In this document: positions 40,886 through 49,765 of the stretch, piece by piece
Position numbering within the stretch: position 1 is the stretch's first letter
How the letters are laid out: every line of letters begins with the position of its first letter
Origin: CAWEYO01 sp963813315
GTDB taxonomy: Bacteria; Pseudomonadota; Alphaproteobacteria; Rhizobiales; Rhizobiaceae
NCBI GenBank assembly: GCA_963813315.1
Contig: CAWEYO010000022.1
Location: 62,001-126,000 of the forward strand
DNA length: 64,000 nucleotides
Reading direction: 5' to 3'
Made by a program: the position numbers and the translations under genes
Notes under the pieces: generated by a model
Database searches by the model: none
What the model saw: the letters and a program-made list of their open reading frames with translations, nothing else
What the model was told of the DNA's origin: nothing

Positions 40886-43048
40886 ATGACGGATCGCATC
40901 GAACTGGCCGGTTTGAAGGTGGCGGGACAGCTCGCCGGCTTCTTGTCGGACGAGGCGCTGCCTGGGACCGGCGTTCGGGAGCCGGCGTTCTGGGAAGCCT
41001 TTTCGGCAATCGTGCACGACCTTGCTCCGCGAAATCGGGCGCTGCTGCAAAAGCGCGACGACCTGCAACAGAAGATCGACGCCTGGCATCGAGACAACGG
41101 CGCCCCTTCGGACATGGCGGCCTACAAGGATTTCCTGAGGGAGATCGGCTATCTGCTCGACGACGGCCCGGCCTTCAGCGTCAGCTCCCAAAATGTCGAT
41201 CCCGAGATCGCCGTCATTGCCGGCCCCCAGCTCGTCGTACCGGTCATGAATGCGCGCTACGCTCTGAACGCGGCCAACGCCCGCTGGGGTTCGCTCTACG
41301 ATGCGCTCTACGGCACGGAGGCGGTTCCTGAAACGGATGGCGCCGGCAAAGGTGGAGACTACAATCCGCGACGCGGCCAGAAGGTGATCGCCTGGGGCCG
41401 CGATTTCCTCGACAATTCGTTTCCGCTCGAAGCCGGATCCTGGGCGGAAGTCCCGGGCCTCGCCGTTGCAGGCGGAACTTTGACCGCCGGTTCGGCGGGC
41501 CTCGCCAATCCCGCGCAGTTCGCGGGCTATCGCGGCGACGCAGCCAATCCTGACGTCGTGCTGATGAGGAACAATGGCCTGCATGTGGAGATCGTCATTG
41601 ACCGCGGTCACCCGATCGGCGCGGCCGACAAGGCAGGCATCTCCGATATCGTGCTCGAAGCGGCGCTGACCACCATTCAGGACTGCGAGGATTCAGTCGC
41701 TGCAGTGGATGCCGAGGACAAGGTCGCCGTCTATCGCAACTGGCTGGGCCTGATGAAAGGCGATCTCACCGAGAAAATCGAGAGGGGGGGCAAGACATTC
41801 ACGCGAAGGCTCAATCCCGACCGCACTTACACGGCGCCGGACGGAAGCGGCCTGACGCTGCCCGGCCGGTCGCTGATGCTGGTGAGGAACGTCGGTCACC
41901 TGATGACCAATCCGGCTATCCTCGACCGTGACGGCAACGAAGTGCCGGAAGGCATCATGGACGCGATGATCACCACGCTGATCGCCCTTCATGATGTAGG
42001 GCCGAACGGCCGGCGGGCGAATTCACGGGCAGGCTCTGTCTATATCGTAAAGCCCAAGATGCACGGGCCTGAGGAAGTGGCCTTTGCGGTGGAACTGTTC
42101 GGGCGCGTCGAGGCCGCACTGGGGTTGCAGCCGAACACCCTCAAGATGGGTATCATGGACGAGGAGCGCCGAACGACGCTAAACCTCGGTGAATGCATCC
42201 GGGCCGCGCGCGAGCGGGTCGTGTTCATCAATACCGGCTTTCTCGACCGCACAGGCGATGAAATCCATACCTCGATGGAAGCAGGCCCCATGATCCGCAA
42301 GGGCGACATGAAGCAGGCCACCTGGATCTCCGCCTATGAAGCGTGGAATGTCGATATCGGGCTGGCCAGCGGAATGGCCGGCCATGGGCAGATAGGCAAG
42401 GGGATGTGGGCAATGCCCGACCTGATGGCGGCGATGCTGGAACAGAAGATCGGCCATCCAAACGCCGGCGCCAACACCGCCTGGGTTCCCTCGCCGACGG
42501 CGGCAACGCTGCACGCGACGCACTATCACAGAGTGGACGTGAAGAAGGTTCAGGCCGACATCCGCAATAGACCGAAGGCGAAGTTGGACGACATTCTTTC
42601 CGTGCCGGTCGCGGTGCACCCTAACTGGACGCCGGAAGAGATCCAGAAGGAGATCGACAACAACGCGCAAGGCATTCTGGGTTACGTCGTGCGCTGGATC
42701 GACCAGGGCGTCGGCTGCTCGAAAGTGCCGGACATCAACAATGTCGGCCTTATGGAAGACCGGGCGACGCTCCGCATATCGTCGCAGCATATCGCCAATT
42801 GGCTGCTTCACGGTGTGACGACGCGCGACCAGGTGATGGAGACGCTGAAGCGCATGGCCGCGGTGGTTGACCAGCAGAACGAGGCCGATCCGCTCTATCG
42901 GCCGATGGCGCCGGATTTCGAGAATTCGCTCGCCTTTCTGGCCGCCTGCGACCTCGTATTCAAGGGCCGCGCGCAACCCAACGGCTACACCGAGCCGATC
43001 CTGCATGCCCGCCGGCTGGAAATGAAGGCGAGAGACAGGGCTGGATAG
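40886..43048 (+). CDS. glcB: Malate synthase G
   Basis: A 720-residue single-chain enzyme condensing glyoxylate with acetyl-CoA to malate. Motifs include RGQKVIAWGRDFLDNSF, IQDCEDSVAAVDAEDK, VFINTGFLDRTGDEIHTSM (active-site Arg region), YEAWNVDIGLASGMAGHG and GVGCSKVPDINNVGLMEDRA (Cys/Asp region). Length is typical for the G form. ATG 40886 (MTDRIELAGLKV) follows GGAG; no aceA is in the window. It lies downstream of a family B repeat. Confidence 0.95.
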   Translation: MTDRIELAGLKVAGQLAGFLSDEALPGTGVREPAFWEAFSAIVHDLAPRNRALLQKRDDLQQKIDAWHRDNGAPSDMAAYKDFLREIGYLLDDGPAFSVSSQNVDPEIAVIAGPQLVVPVMNARYALNAANARWGSLYDALYGTEAVPETDGAGKGGDYNPRRGQKVIAWGRDFLDNSFPLEAGSWAEVPGLAVAGGTLTAGSAGLANPAQFAGYRGDAANPDVVLMRNNGLHVEIVIDRGHPIGAADKAGISDIVLEAALTTIQDCEDSVAAVDAEDKVAVYRNWLGLMKGDLTEKIERGGKTFTRRLNPDRTYTAPDGSGLTLPGRSLMLVRNVGHLMTNPAILDRDGNEVPEGIMDAMITTLIALHDVGPNGRRANSRAGSVYIVKPKMHGPEEVAFAVELFGRVEAALGLQPNTLKMGIMDEERRTTLNLGECIRAARERVVFINTGFLDRTGDEIHTSMEAGPMIRKGDMKQATWISAYEAWNVDIGLASGMAGHGQIGKGMWAMPDLMAAMLEQKIGHPNAGANTAWVPSPTAATLHATHYHRVDVKKVQADIRNRPKAKLDDILSVPVAVHPNWTPEEIQKEIDNNAQGILGYVVRWIDQGVGCSKVPDINNVGLMEDRATLRISSQHIANWLLHGVTTRDQVMETLKRMAAVVDQQNEADPLYRPMAPDFENSLAFLAACDLVFKGRAQPNGYTEPILHARRLEMKARDRAG

Positions 43049-43078
43049 ATTGCGGGCCTGGAAGGATATGATGGTGGC

Positions 43079-43249
43079 CTACGTTGCCCCCCTCTGGCCT
43101 GCCGGCCATCTCCCCCGCAAGGGGGGAGATTGGCTGTCACGTTCGATTTCGCCCATTCTCAGCGGTGCAGTATGGATGCTGGGCACGCGGCAGGCCGATC
43201 TCCCCCCTTGCGGGGGAGATGGCCGGCAGGCCAGAGGGGGGCAACGTAG
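43079..43249. repeat. Long inverted repeat between glcB and tsaB
   Basis: Two 56-bp arms (43079-43134 and 43194-43249) are reverse complements with one mismatch; each holds CTACGTTGCCCCCCTCTGGC and GGCCATCTCCCCCGCAAGGG. A 59-bp centre separates them. It would form a very stable hairpin and could end glcB transcription. Confidence 0.9.
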
Positions 43250-43297
43250 GGCACCTACTTTTAAGGTTCCTGCGCACCTTGCCTGCAGAGTTCACCG

Positions 43298-43981
43298 ATG
43301 AATCTCCTGGCCATCGATACAGCCGCGAACCTCTGCGCCGCCTGCGTTTATGATATCGACGCTGGACGGGAGCTTGGGCGCGTCGTGCTGGACATTGGCA
43401 AGGGTCACGCGGAGCAACTTGTCGGCGTCATCGAGGAAACGCTGCGCATGTCAAACATTGGCTATGCCGCGCTCGGCGGTATAGCGGTTGCGACCGGGCC
43501 CGGCTCCTTCACCGGTATTCGCGTGGGTGTCGCCACCGCGCGCGGGCTGGCGTTGGCCCTGAAAATTCCCGCAATAGGTGTCACCACGCTGGAGGCCATC
43601 GCTGAGGAAACGCGTATCGCGTTGCGGGGAAAGCCGGTTATGGTCGCAATAGATGCCCGGCGCGGGGAATGCTATGCGACAGTCCACGACGAGTTCGGAA
43701 AGATGCTTCATGTGCCGGCTGTGACCGGACTGGAAGAGGCGGTTGCACTGGCCGGCAAATATGGCCCGGTTCTGGCAGGCTCGGCCGCCGGCATGATTGC
43801 GGAAGCGGCCGCTCCTCGCAAATTCCAGATCGGATCGCTTTCGGCGACCGCCGACATCGGCGTCTACGCCAGGCTTGCAGGTCAGAAGGACTGGAAGGGC
43901 GAAAGGCCGAAACCCTTCTATCTGCGCGAACCGGATGCGAAACCGCAAGCCGGCCTCATACTGCCCAGGAGCGCCGGCTGA
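43298..43981 (+). CDS. tsaB: tRNA threonylcarbamoyladenosine biosynthesis protein TsaB
   Basis: A 227-residue ASKHA-fold protein that partners TsaD in making t6A37 of tRNA. Start MNLLAIDTAANLCAACVYD, HAEQLVGVIEETL, and the hallmark ATGPGSFTGIRVGVATARGL (about residues 64-83). Its TGA overlaps the ATG of the rimI gene, so it heads an operon tsaB-rimI-plsC-miaB. Standard for the family. Confidence 0.95.
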   Translation: MNLLAIDTAANLCAACVYDIDAGRELGRVVLDIGKGHAEQLVGVIEETLRMSNIGYAALGGIAVATGPGSFTGIRVGVATARGLALALKIPAIGVTTLEAIAEETRIALRGKPVMVAIDARRGECYATVHDEFGKMLHVPAVTGLEEAVALAGKYGPVLAGSAAGMIAEAAAPRKFQIGSLSATADIGVYARLAGQKDWKGERPKPFYLREPDAKPQAGLILPRSAG

Positions 43982-44475
43982 TGCGCATCCCATTTGTGCG
44001 GCCACGCGCGCGGGACTATTCGATCCTGCCGCTTGCGCCTCGACACAGCCAGGGTCTTTCCATCCTCCATCACGAGGATTTCATCCGCCCGTGGACCGAC
44101 CATGAATTCGCCGACTTGCTCTCGCAGGGCACGGTTTTCGGCTTCGCGGCGTTCGAGACGGGAAAGGGCCGCGCCGGGCCGGTCGGCTTCGTGCTCGCAC
44201 GGCTGGCGGCTGGAGAGGCGGAGATCCTCACGATCGCAGTTGCCCGGGCGCATCGGCGGCAGGGCCTTGGGAGGGAGCTGATGGACGCGGTCCTGCGCCG
44301 TCTTCACGCCCAGCGCACGGAGGCGCTGTTCCTCGAAGTCGACGAGGCCAATTTACCGGCCATTGCTCTCTACCGCAGGCTCGGCTTCCAGGAAGTCGGC
44401 AAGCGCCCTGCCTACTACCAGACCGCCGAAAAACGCAAAACCAACGCGCTCGTCATGCGGCGCGACTTTCGCTAG
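43981..44475 (+). CDS. rimI: Ribosomal protein S18 alanine N-acetyltransferase
   Basis: A 164-residue GNAT acetyltransferase. Acetyl-CoA site AVARAHRRQGLGRELMDAV, then LFLEVDEANLPAIALYRRLG and the C-terminal GKRPAYYQTAEKRKTNALV, as in RimI. ATG 43981 shares a base with the tsaB stop (TGATG), so translation is coupled. The pairing tsaB-rimI is typical of Alphaproteobacteria. It may acetylate S18 or other N-termini. Confidence 0.9.
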   Translation: MRIPFVRPRARDYSILPLAPRHSQGLSILHHEDFIRPWTDHEFADLLSQGTVFGFAAFETGKGRAGPVGFVLARLAAGEAEILTIAVARAHRRQGLGRELMDAVLRRLHAQRTEALFLEVDEANLPAIALYRRLGFQEVGKRPAYYQTAEKRKTNALVMRRDFR

Positions 44476-44479
44476 CGGA

Positions 44480-45295
44480 ATGATCGGTTCGATCCGGATA
44501 GGGCTTGCCCTGCTACTGATCGGTGGCGCGACACTGCTGCTGGCCCCGCTGCAATATTTTGTGCTTAAGACGAGGCTGATTGGGCGGGGGAGCCTGCCGC
44601 GACTTTGGCATCGCATCCTGGTCAGGGCATTCGGTCTGCGCGTTCATGTCCGGGGCGAAATGGCAGCCGATCGCCCACTGCTTATAGCGTCGAATCACAT
44701 TTCGTGGACCGACATCATGGTTATCGGCTCGCTGGCCGACGTGTCTTTCATCGCCCGGTCCGATCTTGCCGGCTGGCCGCTGATCGGCAAGCTTTCGCGG
44801 CTGCAGCGGACGGTATTCGTGGCGCGCGACCGAAAGGCAGGATCGATGGAGCAGGCGGGCGACATTGCCAGGCGGCTGGCCGGGAACGATGCGGTCGTGC
44901 TGTTCGCGGAAGGCACTACGGGCGATGGGAACCATCTGCTGCCATTCAAGAGCGCCTTGTTTGGCGCCGTCCGGCTGGTGCTCGATGAAGTCAATGTCGA
45001 GACGGTCTACGTGCAGCCCATTGCCATAGCCTATACGCGCCTGCATGGCATGCCCATGGGGCGTCAGCATCGGAAGCTTGCCTCCTGGATTGGCGACAGC
45101 GATCTTTTACCTCACTTCAGCGACGTGCTGCGGGAGGGCGCGATGGACGTCGAGGTCGAGTTCGGTGAGCCGCTGGAAATCACGGCTGCCAGCGACCGCA
45201 AGCAGGTCGCGCGGCGGGTTGAGGAGCGCGTCCGCGCGATGATGGCCGAGACCTTGCGGCATCGCCAGCGGGCTCAGGCAAGCGGGAGGCGGTAA
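44480..45295 (+). CDS. plsC: 1-acyl-sn-glycerol-3-phosphate acyltransferase (PlsC family)
   Basis: A 271-residue membrane-associated acyltransferase. One N-terminal helix (IRIGLALLLIGGATLLLAPL), the catalytic HX4D in SNHISWTDIM (about residues 72-81), and the substrate motif LFAEGTTGDGNHLLPF. It adds the second acyl chain in phosphatidate synthesis, or, in rhizobia, may act in ornithine-lipid synthesis (OlsA-like). It begins 5 bp after rimI and precedes miaB. Upstream in-frame codons belong to rimI overlap and were not used. Confidence 0.88.
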   Translation: MIGSIRIGLALLLIGGATLLLAPLQYFVLKTRLIGRGSLPRLWHRILVRAFGLRVHVRGEMAADRPLLIASNHISWTDIMVIGSLADVSFIARSDLAGWPLIGKLSRLQRTVFVARDRKAGSMEQAGDIARRLAGNDAVVLFAEGTTGDGNHLLPFKSALFGAVRLVLDEVNVETVYVQPIAIAYTRLHGMPMGRQHRKLASWIGDSDLLPHFSDVLREGAMDVEVEFGEPLEITAASDRKQVARRVEERVRAMMAETLRHRQRAQASGRR

Positions 45296-45338
45296 ATTCA
45301 TCTGTTTTTTGTCGCCGAGAGGCGCTAAAAGGCGCCGA

Positions 45339-46748
45339 ATGGAACTGAACGCAATCTCCGAAGACACCGGGGCGGTGGAGTCCGGCAGCATTGGCGGCGC
45401 TGCGAGCGCGCGCAAGAAGGTCTTCCTGAAGACCTATGGCTGCCAGATGAATGTCTACGATTCCCAGCGTATGGGCGATGCGTTGGCGGCCGACGGCTAT
45501 GTGGCGACCGACGTCGTAGCGGATGCGGACCTCATTTTGCTCAATACGTGCCACATTCGCGAGAAAGCCGCGGAAAAGGTCTATTCCGAACTTGGGCGGC
45601 TGCGGAAGGTCAAAGCCGCGCGCGCCGAAAAAGGTCGTGACACCATGATCGGCATCGCCGGCTGCGTTGCTCAGGCAGAAGGCCGGGAAATCATCCGCCG
45701 GGCGCCGCATGTCGACCTGGTCATCGGCCCCCAGACTTACCACAGGCTGCCGGAGGCACTGGGCAAGGCCCGGCGCGGCGAGAAAATTGTCGAGACCGAC
45801 TACGCCGTCGAGGACAAGTTTGAGCATCTGCCGCAGCCGACGAGGAGCGAGATTATCGGTCGCGGCGTGACGGCGTTCCTGACCGTGCAGGAAGGTTGCG
45901 ACAAATTCTGCACCTTCTGCGTGGTGCCTTACACACGCGGGTCCGAGACATCGCGACCCGTCGCGCAGATTGTGGAAGAGGCGGAGAAGCTTGCTCAGGC
46001 GGGCGTGCGCGAATTGACGCTGCTTGGCCAGAACGTCAACGCCTGGCATGGCGAGGGTCCGGACGGCAGGCAGTGGGGCCTCGGCCGATTGCTGTTTCGC
46101 CTTGCCGGGATACCGGGCCTCGCGCGGCTGCGCTATACGACCAGCCACCCGCGTGACATGGACGACGAACTGATCGCGGCCCATCGCGACCTTGACACCT
46201 TGATGCCTTATCTGCACCTTCCCGTGCAGGCCGGTTCGGATCGCATCCTTAAGGCAATGAACCGCCGGCACACGGGGGATGACTATCTGCGCCTGATCGA
46301 TCGCATTCGCTCCGCGCGCGCCGACATTGCCATGTCGGGTGATTTCATCGTCGGCTTTCCCGGCGAAACGGAAGATGATTTCGAAGCGACGCTCGCAATC
46401 GTTCGAGCCGTTCGCTACGCCCAGGCTTTCTCCTTCAAGTATTCACCGCGTCCGGGGACGCCCGGCGCTGAAATGGCCGGACAGGTACCGGAAGAGGTGA
46501 AGGATGAGCGCCTGCAACGCCTGCAGGCTCTGCTTGCGGAACATCAGCGTGATTTTGCCGTTAGCCTTGTCGACAAGACCATCGATCTGCTGATCGAGAA
46601 GCCCGGCCGCCAACCCGGACAACGGGTCGGACGGTCGCCTTGGCTCCAGCCGGTTATTGTTGATGAAAAGGCCGGCGAAATCGGTGACATTATTTCTGTT
46701 CGAATCAACAAGGCAGGTCCGGCCAGCCTGTTTGCGGAGCGGGCCTGA
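45339..46748 (+). CDS. miaB: tRNA-2-methylthio-N6-dimethylallyladenosine synthase
   Basis: A 469-residue radical-SAM methylthiotransferase acting on A37 of tRNA. UPF0004 domain cysteines lie in KTYGCQMNVYDSQ, LNTCHIREKA and IAGCVAQAEG; the radical-SAM cluster is CDKFCTFCVVPYTRGSE (CxxxCxxC). Later SHPRDMDDELI, YLHLPVQAGSDRIL and a C-terminal TRAM domain. ATG 45339 is taken from similarity; an N-terminal extension is usual. Operon with plsC upstream and phoH downstream. Confidence 0.95.
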   Translation: MELNAISEDTGAVESGSIGGAASARKKVFLKTYGCQMNVYDSQRMGDALAADGYVATDVVADADLILLNTCHIREKAAEKVYSELGRLRKVKAARAEKGRDTMIGIAGCVAQAEGREIIRRAPHVDLVIGPQTYHRLPEALGKARRGEKIVETDYAVEDKFEHLPQPTRSEIIGRGVTAFLTVQEGCDKFCTFCVVPYTRGSETSRPVAQIVEEAEKLAQAGVRELTLLGQNVNAWHGEGPDGRQWGLGRLLFRLAGIPGLARLRYTTSHPRDMDDELIAAHRDLDTLMPYLHLPVQAGSDRILKAMNRRHTGDDYLRLIDRIRSARADIAMSGDFIVGFPGETEDDFEATLAIVRAVRYAQAFSFKYSPRPGTPGAEMAGQVPEEVKDERLQRLQALLAEHQRDFAVSLVDKTIDLLIEKPGRQPGQRVGRSPWLQPVIVDEKAGEIGDIISVRINKAGPASLFAERA

Positions 46749-46780
46749 CTGATCAGAGGCGGCATGCCAGGGAGAGACGG

Positions 46781-47824
46781 TTGAGCGCTACCACGGAACT
46801 GAAGAATGTGCCCTCCGGGGCATCCGACATGGCGCACATCGTTCTGACCTTCGACAACAACCGCCTTGCCAGCGCGCTTTACGGCCAGTTCGACGAGAAC
46901 CTTGCGCGACTGGAGCAGAAGCTCGGCGTCGATATCCGTTCACGCGGCAACCAGTTGACGATCAAGGGCACTGCCACAGCCGCCGAACAGGCGCGGCGGG
47001 CACTGGACCATCTCTACGCTATCCTGCAGAAGGGCGCCGACATCGCCCAATCCGATGTCGACGGAGCCGTACGCATGGCGGTCGCCGCCGACGACCAGCT
47101 CACGCTGCCAACGCTCGAACGCAAGGGCAAGGTAGCCGCCGCCCAGATCGCGACGCGCAAGCGGACGATCTACGCGCGTTCGCTCAATCAGGACGCCTAT
47201 ATGCGGGCGCTGGAACGGTCCGAGCTTGTGTTCGGTATCGGCCCCGCCGGTACCGGCAAGACCTACATCGCGGTCGCTTACGCCGCCATGCTGCTCGAAC
47301 GCGGGTTGGTCGAGCGCATCGTGCTTTCGCGTCCGGCTGTCGAAGCCGGCGAGCGGCTGGGCTTTCTGCCGGGCGACATGAAGGAGAAGGTGGATCCCTA
47401 TCTCCGGCCGCTCTACGACGCGCTTTACGACATGATGCCCGCCGACAAGGTCGAACGGGCGATCGCCGCGGAGGTGATCGAGATCGCGCCGCTGGCCTTC
47501 ATGCGGGGCCGCACCTTGGCGCATGCCGCCGTAATCCTTGACGAGGCGCAAAACACGACGCCGATGCAGATGAAGATGTTCCTGACCAGGCTCGGCGAAA
47601 ATTCCCGCATGATCGTCACAGGCGACCCGACGCAGATCGACTTGCCGCCCAACACGAAGTCCGGCCTGGTGGAAGCCCTGCGGATACTGGAGGGCGTGCC
47701 GGGCATGGTCACCGTCCGCTTCAACGAAACGGATGTCGTACGTCACCCGCTGGTGGCCGAAATCGTTCAGGCGTACGATCGCGATGGCAAAAGGGCGCGC
47801 GGGGCCGGGGTCACCGAGAGCTGA
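46781..47824 (+). CDS. PhoH-like ATPase
   Basis: A 347-residue protein. An N-terminal KH-like region (residues 15-80) is followed by a PhoH ATPase with Walker A FGIGPAGTGKTYIAVAYA, Walker B AHAAVILDEAQNTTPMQM and RMIVTGDPTQIDLP. Starts at TTG 46781 with GGGAGAG at ideal spacing. It is consistently next to ybeY, and both are linked to RNA and ribosome metabolism. Gene order miaB-phoH-ybeY-corC-lnt is conserved in Rhizobiales. Confidence 0.92.
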   Translation: MSATTELKNVPSGASDMAHIVLTFDNNRLASALYGQFDENLARLEQKLGVDIRSRGNQLTIKGTATAAEQARRALDHLYAILQKGADIAQSDVDGAVRMAVAADDQLTLPTLERKGKVAAAQIATRKRTIYARSLNQDAYMRALERSELVFGIGPAGTGKTYIAVAYAAMLLERGLVERIVLSRPAVEAGERLGFLPGDMKEKVDPYLRPLYDALYDMMPADKVERAIAAEVIEIAPLAFMRGRTLAHAAVILDEAQNTTPMQMKMFLTRLGENSRMIVTGDPTQIDLPPNTKSGLVEALRILEGVPGMVTVRFNETDVVRHPLVAEIVQAYDRDGKRARGAGVTES

Positions 47825-47871
47825 ACGGACCACACCGACGAACTTGCCAAGAGCCGAAGTCAATCGGCCCT

Positions 47872-47985
47872 AGAGCATCGGACCCGAAAGTGGGAGCCGG
47901 TTTCGGGGAATATTTGGATGCTAAAGCAAAGAGACAGAGCGGCAACACCGATTCCATCCGATTCCGTCGGTGCGCCCGCAGCGCT
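47872..47985. repeat. Interspersed repeat family C, copy 4, overlapping the ybeY start
   Basis: AGAGCATCGGACCCGAAAGT ... TTGGATGCT, then GAGACAGAGCGGC ... GTGCGCCCGCAGCGCTG. The element covers the ybeY start codon and about its first 22 codons. Confidence 0.75.
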
Positions 47986-48472
47986 GGATGCCGCGCAGGC
48001 CCATGAGGTTGGGATCGACATCCTGATCGAGGCTGGCAACTGGCCGCCCGAGGGAGCACTCCAAACACTGGTGCGCCGGGCGATCGCGGCCGGTTTCGCT
48101 GTAACGGGCACGGGGCAGGGGGCAACGGAATTGAGCCTTGTCTTTACGGACGATGCCCATATCCGTTCCCTTAACGCCGCCTGGCGCAACAAGGACAACG
48201 CGACCAACGTGCTGTCCTTCCCGGCTTTTCCGGCAAAGCGCGGCAATCGCCTGCCGCCGATGCTTGGCGACATCATTCTGGCGTCGGAAACAATTGCCGG
48301 CGAGGCAGCACTGGACGGAAAGATTTTCGAGCACCATCTCACGCATCTTGTTATCCATGGTCTTCTGCACCTTCTGGGCTATGATCACGATACGGAGGCC
48401 GAGGCGGAAGAGATGGAGGCGGCGGAGCGACAGGCACTTGCACGGCTTGCTATCCCCGATCCCTACGCGTAA
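47918..48472 (+). CDS. ybeY: Endoribonuclease YbeY
   Basis: A 184-residue protein. The zinc site is HLVIHGLLHLLGYDH with the three-His pattern H-X3-H-X5-H. VLSFPAFPAKRG and LGDIILASETIAGEA are family blocks. It acts in 16S rRNA 3' maturation and ribosome quality control. ATG 47918 lies inside repeat family C, so residues 1-22 (MLKQRDRAATPIPSDSVG...) are repeat-derived and not like other YbeY proteins; I see no alternative ATG before the conserved EVGIDILIEAGNWP. Follows phoH. Confidence 0.88.
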   Translation: MLKQRDRAATPIPSDSVGAPAALDAAQAHEVGIDILIEAGNWPPEGALQTLVRRAIAAGFAVTGTGQGATELSLVFTDDAHIRSLNAAWRNKDNATNVLSFPAFPAKRGNRLPPMLGDIILASETIAGEAALDGKIFEHHLTHLVIHGLLHLLGYDHDTEAEAEEMEAAERQALARLAIPDPYA

Positions 48473-48499
48473 CAGGAAGCGGCAATTCACCGGAAGACA

Positions 48500-49552
48500 A
48501 TGAACGATACGACGAAATCTGCCCCCGAACCCGAGCCGGGCGGGGACAACAGGGGTCCCGGACAGTCAGACGACGGTCCGAGTACGGTCGGCCAGCCGGC
48601 GGCGGAGCGTCCCACTCTGCTTGAACGGCTGGCAGGCCTCTTCAGGCATCGCAACGGCTCCAATCTGCGCGAGGACCTGACGGACGCGCTTGCCGAAGGC
48701 GCTCCCGACGAGGCCGCTTTCTCGCCGGGCGAGCGGGCGATGCTCAACAATATATTGCGGCTGCGCGAAGTTCGCGTGGAGGACGTCATGGTTCCTCGCG
48801 CCGATGTCGAAGCCGTCGAAATCTCGATCACACTGGGTGACCTGATACGCGTTTTCGAGCAGTCCGGCCACTCGCGCATGCCGGTCTACGCCGAAACCCT
48901 CGATGATCCGCGCGGAATGATCCATATCCGCGACGTCATGGGTCATATCACGCGCCTGGCGCGTGTGAAAAAGGGGCGCACGTCCAAGGCCGCCGCGGCC
49001 CGCCCGCCGGCGCTCGACCTTGCCAATGTGGACCTGAGCAAGTCGATCGGCGAGCTGAACCTCATCCGCAGCGTGCTTTTCGTGCCGCCGTCGATGCTTG
49101 CATCCGACCTCATGGCGCGCATGCAGGCGGCGCGCACGCAGATGGCGCTGGTCATCGACGAATATGGCGGAACCGATGGTCTGGTTTCGCTCGAGGACAT
49201 CGTCGAAATGGTGGTCGGCGACATCGAGGACGAGCACGACGATGACGAGCCGCTGATCACGCAGGCCGGGGAGGGCGTGTTCATCGTTGACGCCAAGGCC
49301 GAGATCGACGACGTCGCGGCAAAGATCGGCGAGGAGTTCAAGGCGGGCGAGCATGGGGAATATGTCGATACAATCGGTGGCATGATCTTCAACACGCTCG
49401 GCCGCGTCCCGGCGCGTGGTGAAGTCGTCCAGGCCATTCCCGGTTTCGAGTTCCATGTGCTCGACGCCGACCCGCGAAGGGTCAAGCGCGTCCGCATTGT
49501 TCATGATCCTAAAGGCGAGCGGCGCCGTCGCGTCCGCGAGCAGCAGGCCTGA
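48500..49552 (+). CDS. CorC/TlyC-like CBS-domain protein
   Basis: A 350-residue protein. The acidic, disordered N-terminus (about 1-80) is followed by two CBS domains (VEDVMVPRADVEAVEISI, QSGHSRMPVYAETL; PPSMLASDLMARMQAA, MALVIDEYGGTDGLVSLEDI) and a C-terminal CorC_HlyC domain (IDDVAAKIGEEFKAGEHG). It lacks the DUF21 membrane region, so is CorC-like: cytoplasmic, linked to Mg/Co efflux. It lies 27 bp after ybeY and before lnt, the usual order. Confidence 0.9.
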   Translation: MNDTTKSAPEPEPGGDNRGPGQSDDGPSTVGQPAAERPTLLERLAGLFRHRNGSNLREDLTDALAEGAPDEAAFSPGERAMLNNILRLREVRVEDVMVPRADVEAVEISITLGDLIRVFEQSGHSRMPVYAETLDDPRGMIHIRDVMGHITRLARVKKGRTSKAAAARPPALDLANVDLSKSIGELNLIRSVLFVPPSMLASDLMARMQAARTQMALVIDEYGGTDGLVSLEDIVEMVVGDIEDEHDDDEPLITQAGEGVFIVDAKAEIDDVAAKIGEEFKAGEHGEYVDTIGGMIFNTLGRVPARGEVVQAIPGFEFHVLDADPRRVKRVRIVHDPKGERRRRVREQQA

Positions 49553-49694
49553 GTGTCTGCCCGAAAATTCGCCGGAGCGGGCTGCAAATGGCGCTTTCTG
49601 CGCTTCCGGTGCTCACGTACCCAAATGTACGCTCCGCTCCGGTTCTCAAAATCACCATTTTCGTCACGCCCCACCGAATTTTGAGTCAGACACT
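49552..49694. repeat. MITE-like repeat, divergent subfamily of B
   Basis: 143 bp between AGTGTCTG and CAGACACT. The interior shares GCTGCAAATGGCG, TCTGCGCTTCCGGTGCTCAC, GTACCCAAATGTACGCT and CACCATTTTCG with family B, but the ends differ. It starts at the last base of the preceding stop codon (TGA 49550-49552). Confidence 0.8.
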
Positions 49695-49765
49695 GATGCC
49701 GGCGATCATGTATTTGGAGTGGTGCCCCCATCCTGATACATCTTTCCAAGGGTGATTCTCGGGAC

